Shown here one piece after another: positions 16,692 to 24,197 of a stretch of 34,455 nt of DNA (its first letter is position 1; each line of letters starts with the position of its first letter). The notes under the pieces are model-generated. The model worked only from the letters and a program-made list of their open reading frames with translations. It made no database searches and had not been told where the DNA came from. Made by a program: the position numbers and the translations under genes. The stretch comes from Rhodobacter sp. (GTDB lineage: Bacteria; Pseudomonadota; Alphaproteobacteria; Rhodobacterales; Rhodobacteraceae), in the NCBI GenBank assembly GCA_027489175.1, contig JAIYAE010000021.1, positions 1 to 34,455 on the forward strand, in the 5' to 3' direction.

Positions 16692-18962
16692 TCACCCGCA
16701 CTTCGAATGCCCACAAGACCCGCAGGTGAGGCACCCCTCCACCATCCGCAGGTCATAGCTCCCGCAGGACGGGCAGGCCTTCCCCCTCGGAGCCTCTCCG
16801 ACCCGCAAAAGCTCAGCCTTGGGGTCGGACTTCAGGCCCAGCCCCTCGCCCTCGATGAAGCCGATGTCGATCAGGTGGCGTTCGATTACCCCGCCGATGG
16901 CGGCGAGGATGGACGGGATATACCTCCCCTCCATCCAGGCTCCGCCGCGGGGGTCGAAGACGGCTTTCAGCTCCTCGACCACGAATGAGATATCGCCGCC
17001 CCGCCGGAACACCGCCGAGATCATCCGGGTCAGGGCCACGGTCCAGGCGAAATGCTCCATGTTCTTGGAGTTGATGAACACCTCGAACGGGCGGCGGTGG
17101 CCGGCGATGACGATGTCGTTGATCGTGATGTAAAGCGCGTGTTCCGAGCCCGGCCATTTGACCTTGTAGGTCTGGCCTTCCAAGGCGGCGGGCCGGTCCA
17201 GCGGGTCGGAGAGATACACCACCTCACCCCCCGTCACCGGCTGCGAGGACACGGGGGCGGTCTGCTTTTCGCTGACGGTCAGGACCGAGCCGGTCACATC
17301 GTTCGGACGGTAGGTCGTGCAGCCTTTGCAGCCCTGATCCCAGGCGGCCATGTAGACCTCCTTGAAGGCGTCAAAGCTGATGTCCTCGGGGCAGTTGATG
17401 GTCTTGGAGATCGACGAATCCACCCACTTCTGCGCCGCCGCCTGCATCCGGACATGGTCCAGGGGCGGCAGGGTCTGGGCGTTGACAAAATGGTCAGGCA
17501 GGGGCGCGTCGCCATGTTTCTCGCGCCAGAGGCGGACGGCGTAGTCTACGACCTCCTCCTCAGTGCGGGAGCCGTCCTTCTGCAGGACCTTGCGGGTGTA
17601 GGCATAGGCGAAGACCGGCTCGATCCCGGAACTGACGTTCCCGGCGTAGAGGGAAATCGTCCCGGTGGGTGCCACCGAAGTCAGAAGGGCGTTGCGGATG
17701 CCGTGCTTGGCGATGGCCTCGCGGACGTCCTTGTCCATCTGCTGCATGTTGCCCGAGGCAAGGAAACCCTCGGCGTCGAACAGCGGAAACGCGCCCTTTT
17801 CCTTCGCCAGATCGACCGAGGCGAGGTAAGCCGCCCGCGCGATGGCGTGCATCCAGATCTCGGTGACCTTCGCCGCTTCCTCGGACCCGTAGCGGAGGCC
17901 GACCATCAGAAGCGCGTCGGCAAGGCCCGTGACCCCGAGGCCGATCCGCCGCTTGGCCTTCGCCTCGGCCTGCTGTTCCGGCAGCGGAAAGCGGGAGGCG
18001 TCGACAACGTTGTCCATCGCCCGCACGGCGACGCGGACCAGATGGTCAAGCGCCTTCATGTCCATGCTGGAATGCGCCTCGAAGGCGTCCTTCACCAGCG
18101 TCGGCAGGTTGATCGACCCCAGAAGGCAGGCGCCATAGGGCGGCAGGGGCTGCTCGCCGCAGGGGTTGGTGGCGGCAATCGTCTCGACATAGAGGAGGTT
18201 GTTCATCGCGTTGATGCGGTCGATGAAGATCACGCCCGGTTCGGCGTAGTCGAAGGTCGACCGCATGATCTTGTTCCACAGGTCCTGCGCCTGGATGGTC
18301 CGGTAGACGCGGCCCCCGAAGACCAGCTCCCACGGGCCATCGGCCTTGACGGCGGCCATGAAAGCATCGGTGACGAGGACCGACAGGTTGAACATCCGTA
18401 GCCGGGCGGGGTCGCGCTTGGCCTCGATGAACGCCTCGATATCCGGATGGTCGCAGCGCATCGTCGCCATCATCGCCCCGCGACGAGAGCCCGCCGACAT
18501 GATCGTCCGGCACATCGCGTCCCAGACGTCCATGAACGAAAGCGGCCCCGAGGCATCTGCCGCGACACCCTTCACCTCGGCCCCCTTCGGCCGGATGGTG
18601 GAGAAGTCGTAGCCGATCCCGCCGCCCTGCTGCATCGTCAACGCAGCCTCTTTCAGGCCGGTGAAGATGCCCTCCATCGTGTCGGGGATTGTGCCCATGA
18701 CGAAGCAGTTGAACAGCGTGACCGACCGCCCGGTCCCGGCGCCTGCCGTGATCCGGCCCGCCGGCAGGAACCGGAAGCCTTCCAGCGCGGCGTAAAACTC
18801 CGCCTCCCACTTTGCCGGGTCTGCCTCAACCTCGGCCAAGGCGCGGGCGATCCGTCGCCAGGTGTCTTCCACCGACCCATCCAGCGCCGTGCCATCCGCC
18901 GCCTTGAAGCGGTACTTCATGTCCCAGATGGCTTCGGCAATGGGGGCTTGGAATCGCGACAT
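16692..18962 (-). CDS. nrdJ: Adenosylcobalamin-dependent (class II) ribonucleotide reductase
   Basis: 756 residues. Class II NrdJ: FLPAGRITAGAGTGRSVTLFNCFV, QQGGGIGYDFSTIRPKG, the catalytic-loop motif NPCGEQPLPPYGACLLGSINL (NPCGEQPL at 266-273), TSVAPTGTISL and GCKGCTTYRPN, ending in a zinc-ribbon-like cysteine tail (CPSCG...CLTCGSCGHSKCG). It reduces ribonucleotides to deoxyribonucleotides using B12 and works with or without oxygen. AAGGAAG lies upstream of the ATG. A perfect DnaA box lies 22-30 nt before the start, suggesting cell-cycle control. It stands alone; no nrdAB or nrdDG genes are in the window. Confidence 0.97.
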   Translation of the reverse strand: MSRFQAPIAEAIWDMKYRFKAADGTALDGSVEDTWRRIARALAEVEADPAKWEAEFYAALEGFRFLPAGRITAGAGTGRSVTLFNCFVMGTIPDTMEGIFTGLKEAALTMQQGGGIGYDFSTIRPKGAEVKGVAADASGPLSFMDVWDAMCRTIMSAGSRRGAMMATMRCDHPDIEAFIEAKRDPARLRMFNLSVLVTDAFMAAVKADGPWELVFGGRVYRTIQAQDLWNKIMRSTFDYAEPGVIFIDRINAMNNLLYVETIAATNPCGEQPLPPYGACLLGSINLPTLVKDAFEAHSSMDMKALDHLVRVAVRAMDNVVDASRFPLPEQQAEAKAKRRIGLGVTGLADALLMVGLRYGSEEAAKVTEIWMHAIARAAYLASVDLAKEKGAFPLFDAEGFLASGNMQQMDKDVREAIAKHGIRNALLTSVAPTGTISLYAGNVSSGIEPVFAYAYTRKVLQKDGSRTEEEVVDYAVRLWREKHGDAPLPDHFVNAQTLPPLDHVRMQAAAQKWVDSSISKTINCPEDISFDAFKEVYMAAWDQGCKGCTTYRPNDVTGSVLTVSEKQTAPVSSQPVTGGEVVYLSDPLDRPAALEGQTYKVKWPGSEHALYITINDIVIAGHRRPFEVFINSKNMEHFAWTVALTRMISAVFRRGGDISFVVEELKAVFDPRGGAWMEGRYIPSILAAIGGVIERHLIDIGFIEGEGLGLKSDPKAELLRVGEAPRGKACPSCGSYDLRMVEGCLTCGSCGHSKCG

Positions 18963-18981
18963 GGGGCGAATCTTCCTTCAA

Positions 18982-19011
18982 CTTGTGGATAAGTCCGGGC
19001 GAACCCACAAG
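18982..19011. promoter_or_regulatory. DnaA box and inverted repeat upstream of nrdJ
   Basis: TGTGGATAA at 18984-18992 is the exact complement of the DnaA box TTATCCACA. It forms the left half of a 7-bp inverted repeat CTTGTGG (18982-18988) / CCACAAG (19005-19011) with 16 bp between. It lies between nrdJ (start 18962, minus) and the DUF1489 gene (plus). DnaA control of ribonucleotide reductase genes is known in other bacteria; NrdR boxes of the usual form are not seen. Confidence 0.55.
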
Positions 19012-19073
19012 ATACGCCCCGCACCGGCCCGGGTCAACTTGAAGCCGCCACGCGGGGGCCTATGATAAGCGGC

Positions 19074-19496
19074 ATGATCAACATCCTGAAACTATGTGTC
19101 GGCGCGGATTCGGTTGAGGACCTGCTTGAATGGCAAACCTCGCAACGCCGTCACTGGCCGCCGGGCAAGGCGGTCCACGTCACCCGCATGTGGCCCAAGC
19201 GCGAGGCTGAGGTGCTGGAGGGCGGGTCCCTCTACTGGGTCATCAAGGGCGTGATCCTGGCGCGGCAGCGCATTACCGACCTGCAGCAGGTGGATATGGG
19301 GGACGGCATCAGCCGCTGTGCCCTTGTGCTGGACGCCGAGGTGATCCGCACCGAAGCCGCCCCCCGCCGCCCCTTCCAGGGCTGGCGCTATCTTGATCCG
19401 GCGGACAGCCCGCGCGACCTGCCAAAAGGGCGGGCGAAGGATGACCCCCTGCCCGCCGCACTGGCCCAGGCGCTGGCCGAGATCGGCCTGCGCTGA
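19074..19496 (+). CDS. DUF1489 family protein
   Basis: 140 residues from ATG 19074 (MINILKLCVGADSVEDLLEWQ); an ATG at 19062 is in frame but less typical. Conserved stretches HVTRMWPKREAEVLEGGSLYWVIKG, RQRITDLQQVDMGDGI and PRRPFQGWRYLDPADSPRDL identify DUF1489, a small cytoplasmic family largely confined to alphaproteobacteria with no known function. It is divergent from nrdJ and convergent with the universal stress gene (9 nt between stops). Confidence 0.87.
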   Translation: MINILKLCVGADSVEDLLEWQTSQRRHWPPGKAVHVTRMWPKREAEVLEGGSLYWVIKGVILARQRITDLQQVDMGDGISRCALVLDAEVIRTEAAPRRPFQGWRYLDPADSPRDLPKGRAKDDPLPAALAQALAEIGLR

Positions 19497-19505
19497 CCGC
19501 CCGCG

Positions 19506-20342
19506 TCAATGCGCCAGAAGGACCGGCAACCGCAGGTCCGCAAAGACCCCCTTCGTCGCCCCGCCAAGGATGAAATCCCGCAGCCGGGAATGGCCGAAGC
19601 CCCCCATCGCCAAGAGTTGCGCGCCACTGGCCAGCGCGGTCTCTTGCAACGCTGTCGCAATCGGGCGGCCGTCCAGATTGGTGTTGGCCGCAGTGGCCGC
19701 ATAGCCCCGCCGTTCCAGCGCGGCCACCAGGGTCTGCGCGATCCCCGCTTCGCCCAGCGACTTTTCGCCCTGCACCGTCACCACCGTGACCTGCCCGCCC
19801 GCAGCCAGGAGCGGCAAGGCATCGCACAGCGCCCGCGCGGCAACCCGGCTGCCATCCCAGGCAATGGCGATGTGGGTGAGGGCGGCAATCTTTGCCGACG
19901 GCGACACCAGGATCACCGGCACCCCGGCGCCGAAAACCACCGCCTGCGCCAGGTCCTGCGCCGAAAGCGTATCTGCCGACCACGGCAGCAGCGCCAGATC
20001 ATAGATCCGCGCCTCGGTCGCGGCGGCCTCAAGCGCCGCCCCCATCATTGCCTTGTGGTTCGTGACCGACAGGTTCAGGTCCGGCGCCGCAGCGCCCCGC
20101 ACCAACGCTTGCAGGCGCGTGCATTCAGCCACGCTCCGCTCTTCTGCGGCGCGGGCCATGCCTTCAACGTTGATGAAGAAGCCCCCGATCGGGGATGCCG
20201 TCGCCGGTACATCCACCGCGAAGGTCGAGAGTTGCACCCCGCACCCCAGCGCCGCCGCAAAGACGACCGCAGCAAGAATTGCCGGATCAGGGGCCGCTTC
20301 CGGGTAGGTGTTCAGCGGCAGATAGGCGATACGTTTGGGCAT
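19506..20342 (-). CDS. Universal stress protein (UspA family)
   Basis: 278 residues, about twice a single Usp domain. The C-terminal domain (about 140-278) is complete with AIAWDGSRVAARAL and the nucleotide-binding motif MGGFGHSRLRDFILGGATKGV near the end (GxxG...G(G/S) pattern). The N-terminal half is a more diverged Usp-like domain (IAYLPLNTYPE opening). Such proteins help survival under stress or low oxygen; the molecular role is variable. A perfect FNR box lies about 111-124 nt upstream, shared with the divergent HTH gene, which fits oxygen-linked control of usp genes known in related bacteria. Confidence 0.88.
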   Translation of the reverse strand: MPKRIAYLPLNTYPEAAPDPAILAAVVFAAALGCGVQLSTFAVDVPATASPIGGFFINVEGMARAAEERSVAECTRLQALVRGAAAPDLNLSVTNHKAMMGAALEAAATEARIYDLALLPWSADTLSAQDLAQAVVFGAGVPVILVSPSAKIAALTHIAIAWDGSRVAARALCDALPLLAAGGQVTVVTVQGEKSLGEAGIAQTLVAALERRGYAATAANTNLDGRPIATALQETALASGAQLLAMGGFGHSRLRDFILGGATKGVFADLRLPVLLAH

Positions 20343-20452
20343 GATGTCTGTCCTTGTCTGAGGGCGGCGAACCTGGCTGCATCGCGCGGCGGCAAACCTT
20401 AGGACCGCACGACTTTGCCCCTTCAGCTTTCAGGAAAATCGCCAGACAATCT

Positions 20453-20466
20453 TTGATCGAAATCAA
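20453..20466. promoter_or_regulatory. FNR/FnrL binding site
   Basis: TTGAT-CGAA-ATCAA is a perfect match to the FNR consensus TTGAT-N4-ATCAA. On the plus strand a -10-like TTATTC (20487-20492) lies where a class II FNR promoter (box centred near -41.5) would put it, giving a start near 20500, just before the HTH gene at 20520. On the minus strand it lies upstream of the universal stress gene, but I see no good -10 there. Confidence 0.75.
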
Positions 20467-20519
20467 CCAAACCCAAGCAAACGTCGTTATTCTGTGGCCA
20501 TCTGCCAGGGAACCACGCC

Positions 20520-20729
20520 ATGCCGCAAGATCGCTACCAGACCGTTCAAGAGGTTGCCGAAAGGCTTGACGTGGCCGAGGCCACCGTGCGGCAATGGATC
20601 AAATCGGGCGCGCTGCGGGCCATCGACATCGGCAAGGGCTGGCGGATTTCGGACACCGACCTGCAGCACTTTCTGACCTCGCGCGAAACCGCGCCGCGGC
20701 CCGGTACCGGGTCAGACCACAAGGCCTGA
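20520..20729 (+). CDS. Excisionase/MerR-type helix-turn-helix protein
   Basis: 69 residues: one helix-turn-helix of the excisionase family (YQTVQEVAERLDVAEATVRQWIKSGALRAIDIGKGWRIS, about 6-45), followed by DLQHFL and a short polar tail. CAGGGAA lies 8-9 nt before the ATG. Proteins of this size are phage/plasmid excisionase-like factors or small stand-alone DNA-binding regulators. No integrase is nearby, so a regulator role, possibly under FNR control, is more likely here. Targets are unknown. Confidence 0.85.
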   Translation: MPQDRYQTVQEVAERLDVAEATVRQWIKSGALRAIDIGKGWRISDTDLQHFLTSRETAPRPGTGSDHKA

Positions 20730-20802
20730 CGGCCCCATGTCATACGGGTGCACTTTATGTCACTTCGGCAGCTGCAAAGACCGACGCTTTGCCGAAAGGC
20801 AA

Positions 20803-20838
20803 CCAGCGCAGACGCGGCAGGCGTCCCGCCCGCGCTGG
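20803..20838. terminator. Possible convergent terminator
   Basis: Outer arms CCAGCGC (20803-20809) / GCGCTGG (20832-20838) with an inner GACGC/GCGTC pairing, between the convergent HTH gene and the small exported-protein gene. A second 7-bp repeat TTCGGCA (20764-20770) / TGCCGAA (20790-20796) precedes it. No T-run, so intrinsic termination is uncertain. Confidence 0.35.
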
Positions 20839-20855
20839 CTCACACCTCCTGACCG

Positions 20856-21206
20856 TCAGTAGTTGTTCGGATTGCCCGCAACGATGGTGCCGGTGCCGCC
20901 ATCGACACCATCCTGAACCCAGGTGACCGTCTCACCCTCGATCCGGACGTTCCAGCAATCCGGCGCTTCGCCATAGCTGAAGCACATCGTGTCACCCTCG
21001 ACCGTCCAGGCGCCCGCATAATCGGCGCCCTTGATCGTGCCATCGGCGGCATAGAACTCGGTATAGGCGCCTGAGGCGGTCATGCTGCCCTGCACCGTAT
21101 TGCCGCTGATCGCGGCGGTGATCTCAGGCCCAGTGGCAAGCGTCTGGGCAAGGCCGGGGCTGGCGACGGCTGCCAGAAGAAGGGTCAAGGTCAAGCGGTT
21201 GAACAT
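20856..21206 (-). CDS. Small exported protein, hypothetical
   Basis: 116 residues from ATG 21206. Sec signal peptide MFNRLTLTLLLAAVASPGLAQT with likely cleavage after AQ, giving a mature beta-rich domain of about 95 residues (ISGNTVQGSMTASGAYTEFYAADGTIKG, then GDTMCFSYGEAPDCWNVRIEG) with two cysteines that may form a disulfide. The repeated strand-turn pattern and the W/C positions resemble small periplasmic barrel domains common in Rhodobacterales, but I cannot name a family. It is divergent from the EamA transporter (86 bp between starts). Confidence 0.72.
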   Translation of the reverse strand: MFNRLTLTLLLAAVASPGLAQTLATGPEITAAISGNTVQGSMTASGAYTEFYAADGTIKGADYAGAWTVEGDTMCFSYGEAPDCWNVRIEGETVTWVQDGVDGGTGTIVAGNPNNY

Positions 21207-21291
21207 GTGGGGTCTCCGTGTGGGTTCCCGAAAGGACATAGGCGGCCAGATCACAGGTCAACCGCCCTTTTCATTCCCGGGCACAAGGGCC

Positions 21292-22173
21292 ATGACTGGT
21301 CCCATGCCGCGCCCCTTGATCCTTGCCGCCCCGGTTGTCTTCCTGATCCTCTGGTCAGCCGGTTTCGCCATCGCCAAGCTGGGGTTAGAGCATGCCCAGC
21401 CGCTGACCCTTCTGGCCCTGCGCTACATTTGCGTGCTGGTCCTGCTGGCCCCGCTGGCGTTGATCCTGCGGCCGCCCCTGCCTTCGACCGCCCGCGCCTG
21501 GGCCGATGTCGCCATCGTGGGATTTCTGATCCAGGTGGTCTATTTCGGGCTGTGCTATGTCGCCTTCAAATCCGGCGTCTCGGCGGGCGGGGTGGCGATC
21601 ATCGTGTGCCTGCAGCCGATCCTTGTCGCCCTCGCCGCCCCGGCCTTTGTGGGTGAGAGGGTGTCACCCCGCGGCTGGATCGGCCTTGGTCTGGGGCTGG
21701 CCGGGGCGGCGCTGGTGATCCTTGGCCGATCCGGCATCGCCGCCGAAAACGCCTTTGGGATTGCTTGTACCGTGCTGGCGCTTCTGGGCATCACTGGCGG
21801 CACGCTCTGGGAAAAGCGCTTTGGCGTGACGCATCACCCGGTCACCTCGAACCTGATCCAGTATGCGGTCGGCGCCGCCTTCTGCCTGCCCGCCGCCTGG
21901 GCGACCGAAAGCATGGCGATCAGCTGGAATGTCGAATTCGCGGTGGTTCTTGGCTACCTTGTGATCGGCAACTCGCTGCTGGCGATGACGTTGCTTCTGG
22001 CGATGATCCGCGCGGGTCAGGTGGCGCGGGTCTCGGCCCTTTTCTACCTGGTGCCAGCACTTTCGGCCCTGTTCGCCTGGCCCCTTCTGGGCGAAGTGAT
22101 GCCCCCCCTTGGCTGGGCCGGGCTGGCCTTGGCGGGCCTTGGCGTGGCAATGGTCAGCCGGGCGAAAGCTTAA
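21292..22173 (+). CDS. EamA/DMT-family transporter
   Basis: 293 residues from ATG 21292 (AAGGG just upstream); a second ATG at 21304 (MPRPLILAAPVVFLILWSAGF) is equally possible. About ten membrane helices in two EamA repeats; FLILWSAGFAIAKLGLEHAQPLTLLALRY is the typical opening, and ALFYLVPALSALFAWPLLGE in the second half is the EamA signature. Inner-membrane drug/metabolite exporter family; substrate unknown. The stop codon lies inside GCTTAAC, which coincides with the distal part of element D. Confidence 0.9.
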   Translation: MTGPMPRPLILAAPVVFLILWSAGFAIAKLGLEHAQPLTLLALRYICVLVLLAPLALILRPPLPSTARAWADVAIVGFLIQVVYFGLCYVAFKSGVSAGGVAIIVCLQPILVALAAPAFVGERVSPRGWIGLGLGLAGAALVILGRSGIAAENAFGIACTVLALLGITGGTLWEKRFGVTHHPVTSNLIQYAVGAAFCLPAAWATESMAISWNVEFAVVLGYLVIGNSLLAMTLLLAMIRAGQVARVSALFYLVPALSALFAWPLLGEVMPPLGWAGLALAGLGVAMVSRAKA

Positions 22174-22241
22174 CGCTTCCTGAAACGCGAAGGCAAGCTA
22201 TTGATTTCATTGTGGTGGTAAGGGTGTCCCTGCCCGGGACA
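22168..22241 (-). repeat. 3'-end palindromic element, copy D (after hisG)
   Basis: On the minus strand it begins 3 nt after the hisG stop with TGTCCC-N5-GGGACA (22225-22241), the same 17 nt as copy C (1486-1502). A GTTAA lies at matching distance (22170-22174), but this overlaps the EamA stop codon and may be chance. Only the palindrome and the position after the stop are well supported. Confidence 0.55.
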
Positions 22242-22244
22242 CCG

Positions 22245-22931
22245 CTAAAGCCCCAGCTTCGCCAGCAACGGCCCCAGATCCGCCCGCGACCCCTTCGCCC
22301 GGAACAGCACCGCCTGCGACTGCAGGATCAGCCCGTCCGACAGGATCTTCAGGTGGTTCGCCCGCAGCGTCTCGCCTGAGCTGGTGATGTCGGCAATCGC
22401 CTCGGCAGTCCCGTTCTTCACGGTGCCCTCAGTCGCGCCCAGACTGTCGACCAGCTGATAGTCGGCCACCCCGTTTTCCGTCAGAAAGTCCCGCACCAGC
22501 CGGTGATACTTCGTGGCAATCCGCAGCCGGAACCCATGCGCCGCCCGGAACGCCGCCGCCGCCGCGTCCAGATCATCCAGCGTGTCGACATCGACCCAGA
22601 CCGACGGTACCGCGATGATCAGGTCGGCCCGGCCGAAGCCCAAGTGGGCGACCTCTTCGACCACCGTCGCCCAATCAGCCAGCTCCTCACGGACCAGATC
22701 AGTGCCGGTCACACCCAGATCAATCCGCCCCGCCTCCAGCTCACGCGGCACTTCGGACGCGGCCAGCAGCACCAGCTCCACCCCCGCCATGCCCTCAACC
22801 GCGCCGGAATACTCGCGCTCGGCCCCGGTACGCCGCATGGTCAGCCCGCGCTGGCCGAACCAGTCAAAGGTCTGCTCCATCAACCGACCTTTCGAGGGCA
22901 CCCCGATCTTGATCATGTCACCCTTGGTCAT
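22245..22931 (-). CDS. hisG: ATP phosphoribosyltransferase, short form
   Basis: 228 residues, starting in an ATGA overlap with the hisZ stop. IGVPSKGRLMEQTFDWF opening, LGVTGTDLVREE, and LGFGRADLIIAVP are HisG catalytic-domain motifs. The length is that of the short form (HisGS), which lacks the C-terminal regulatory domain and needs HisZ. It performs the first step of histidine synthesis (ATP + PRPP). Feedback control by histidine is expected to pass through HisZ. Confidence 0.96.
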   Translation of the reverse strand: MTKGDMIKIGVPSKGRLMEQTFDWFGQRGLTMRRTGAEREYSGAVEGMAGVELVLLAASEVPRELEAGRIDLGVTGTDLVREELADWATVVEEVAHLGFGRADLIIAVPSVWVDVDTLDDLDAAAAAFRAAHGFRLRIATKYHRLVRDFLTENGVADYQLVDSLGATEGTVKNGTAEAIADITSSGETLRANHLKILSDGLILQSQAVLFRAKGSRADLGPLLAKLGL

Positions 22932-24028
22932 GCTTGGCCCCGCAGCCGCGCGACAAGGCCGGGCCGGATCACCCCCCCCACCGCCGGGATCGAGGCCCCC
23001 GCCCCAAGAACCGCCGTCAGGGCATCATAGCGCCCGCCGCTGGCTACGGGGGGCAGCGACGCATCCGCCGCGTGGAAGCTGAAGACGAAGCCGTCATAAT
23101 ATTCCAGACTGGTGCGGCCATGGCTTGCCGCAAAGGGCAAGGTCGCCACCTCCACACCCTTTGCCGCCAAAGCCTCAAGCCGGGTGGCAAAACGGTCCAC
23201 CGCCGGGGCAATTGCGGGCAAGAGCGGCGTGATCCCCCGCAAGTGCGCAAGGGCCGCCGCCGCCGGGGCCTCCAGCGTCAGAAGGTCATAGAGCAGGGCC
23301 GCTTCAGGGGCCGAGATCGGCTTGGCCTCTGCATCCTGCAGCAAGGCCTCGGCCCGCGCGGCAATTTCCGCGGCCGAGCGGATGCCGACAAAGCTGCCCG
23401 CTTCGGCGATCAGCGACTGCAAAGACCCCTTGGCCAGCCGCTCCAGCAGGTCTGCCCGCGCCGCAGGCACCGGGGCGCGGCCCGAAAACCGGTCCAGAAG
23501 CGCGCGAAACCGTTTTGGCCGCCAGATGTGTCGCAACAAGGCCGCGCGGCGCTGCGGGGTCGTGTCCAGCCCCCGCACCGCTGCCATCAGAATGCCGATA
23601 TCCCCGGTGGCAGGACGCAGGGCCAGGTCAGCCAGCATGCCTTGGATAAGCGCAAAAACCTCGGCATCTGCGGCTTCTGGTGCGGCGCGGTCAAACACCT
23701 CGAACCCGACCTGCAGATATTCCGACGCCCGGGCAGACTGGCGGTCTTGCTTGCGGAACACTTCGCCCAGATAGGCATAGCGGGCCGGGTCCGCGCCATG
23801 GGCCATATGGGCCTGCACGACAGGCACGGTGAAATCCGGACGCAGCATCATCTCGCCGCGCAGGGGGTCACGCGTCACATAGGCGCGGGCGCGGATGTCC
23901 TCGCCGTAAAGGTCCAGCAGGGTTTCGGCGGGCTGCAGGATGTCCGCCTCGACCGGAACGGCCCCGGCGGCGATGAAGGCGGCCAGAAGTCGCTCACCCT
24001 CAGCGCGGATGGTGGCCTTGGGCGTCAT
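22928..24028 (-). CDS. hisZ: ATP phosphoribosyltransferase regulatory subunit
   Basis: 366 residues from ATG 24028. Class II tRNA-synthetase-like fold: MLRPDFTVPVVQAHM, YLGEVFRKQ, LQVGFEVFD, and the terminal VASGGRYDALTAVLGAGASIPAVGG. It resembles HisS but lacks a C-terminal anticodon-binding domain, as expected for HisZ, which binds and regulates HisGS. It lies between hisS and hisG with a coupled stop/start to hisG. 169 bp separate it from hisS; that gap holds a 10-bp inverted repeat. Confidence 0.95.
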   Translation of the reverse strand: MTPKATIRAEGERLLAAFIAAGAVPVEADILQPAETLLDLYGEDIRARAYVTRDPLRGEMMLRPDFTVPVVQAHMAHGADPARYAYLGEVFRKQDRQSARASEYLQVGFEVFDRAAPEAADAEVFALIQGMLADLALRPATGDIGILMAAVRGLDTTPQRRAALLRHIWRPKRFRALLDRFSGRAPVPAARADLLERLAKGSLQSLIAEAGSFVGIRSAAEIAARAEALLQDAEAKPISAPEAALLYDLLTLEAPAAAALAHLRGITPLLPAIAPAVDRFATRLEALAAKGVEVATLPFAASHGRTSLEYYDGFVFSFHAADASLPPVASGGRYDALTAVLGAGASIPAVGGVIRPGLVARLRGQA

Positions 24029-24090
24029 GCGCGGCCCCCAATGCAGCCATTGGCGGTCCACCCGCCCCCTACCGGGGCTAAAGGAGCGTA

Positions 24091-24170
24091 CCCAATCCCC
24101 CGCTGAACCCCAAACTGTCCAATGCACGCCCAAAGCGCCTCCCCTCCTGCCACTGGGGCAGGGGATTGGG
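24091..24170. repeat. Inverted repeat between hisS and hisZ
   Basis: Perfect 10-bp arms CCCAATCCCC (24091-24100) and GGGGATTGGG (24161-24170) enclosing 60 nt that include CCTGCC/GGCAGG (24146-24151 / 24157-24162). In the hisS-hisZ transcript this would be a long hairpin, either a processing/termination signal for hisS or a leader for hisZG. Confidence 0.45.
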
Positions 24171-24197
24171 GGCCGGCCATGGGCGGCACGGCTAAGG

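Noticed and set aside
17052..18401. 449-residue plus-strand frame opposite nrdJ.
   Set aside because: Mirror of nrdJ codon bias; the nrdJ strand has unmistakable motifs.
20520..20729. Excisionase as evidence of a prophage or integrative element.
   Set aside because: No integrase, phage genes or att-like duplication nearby; composition is native.
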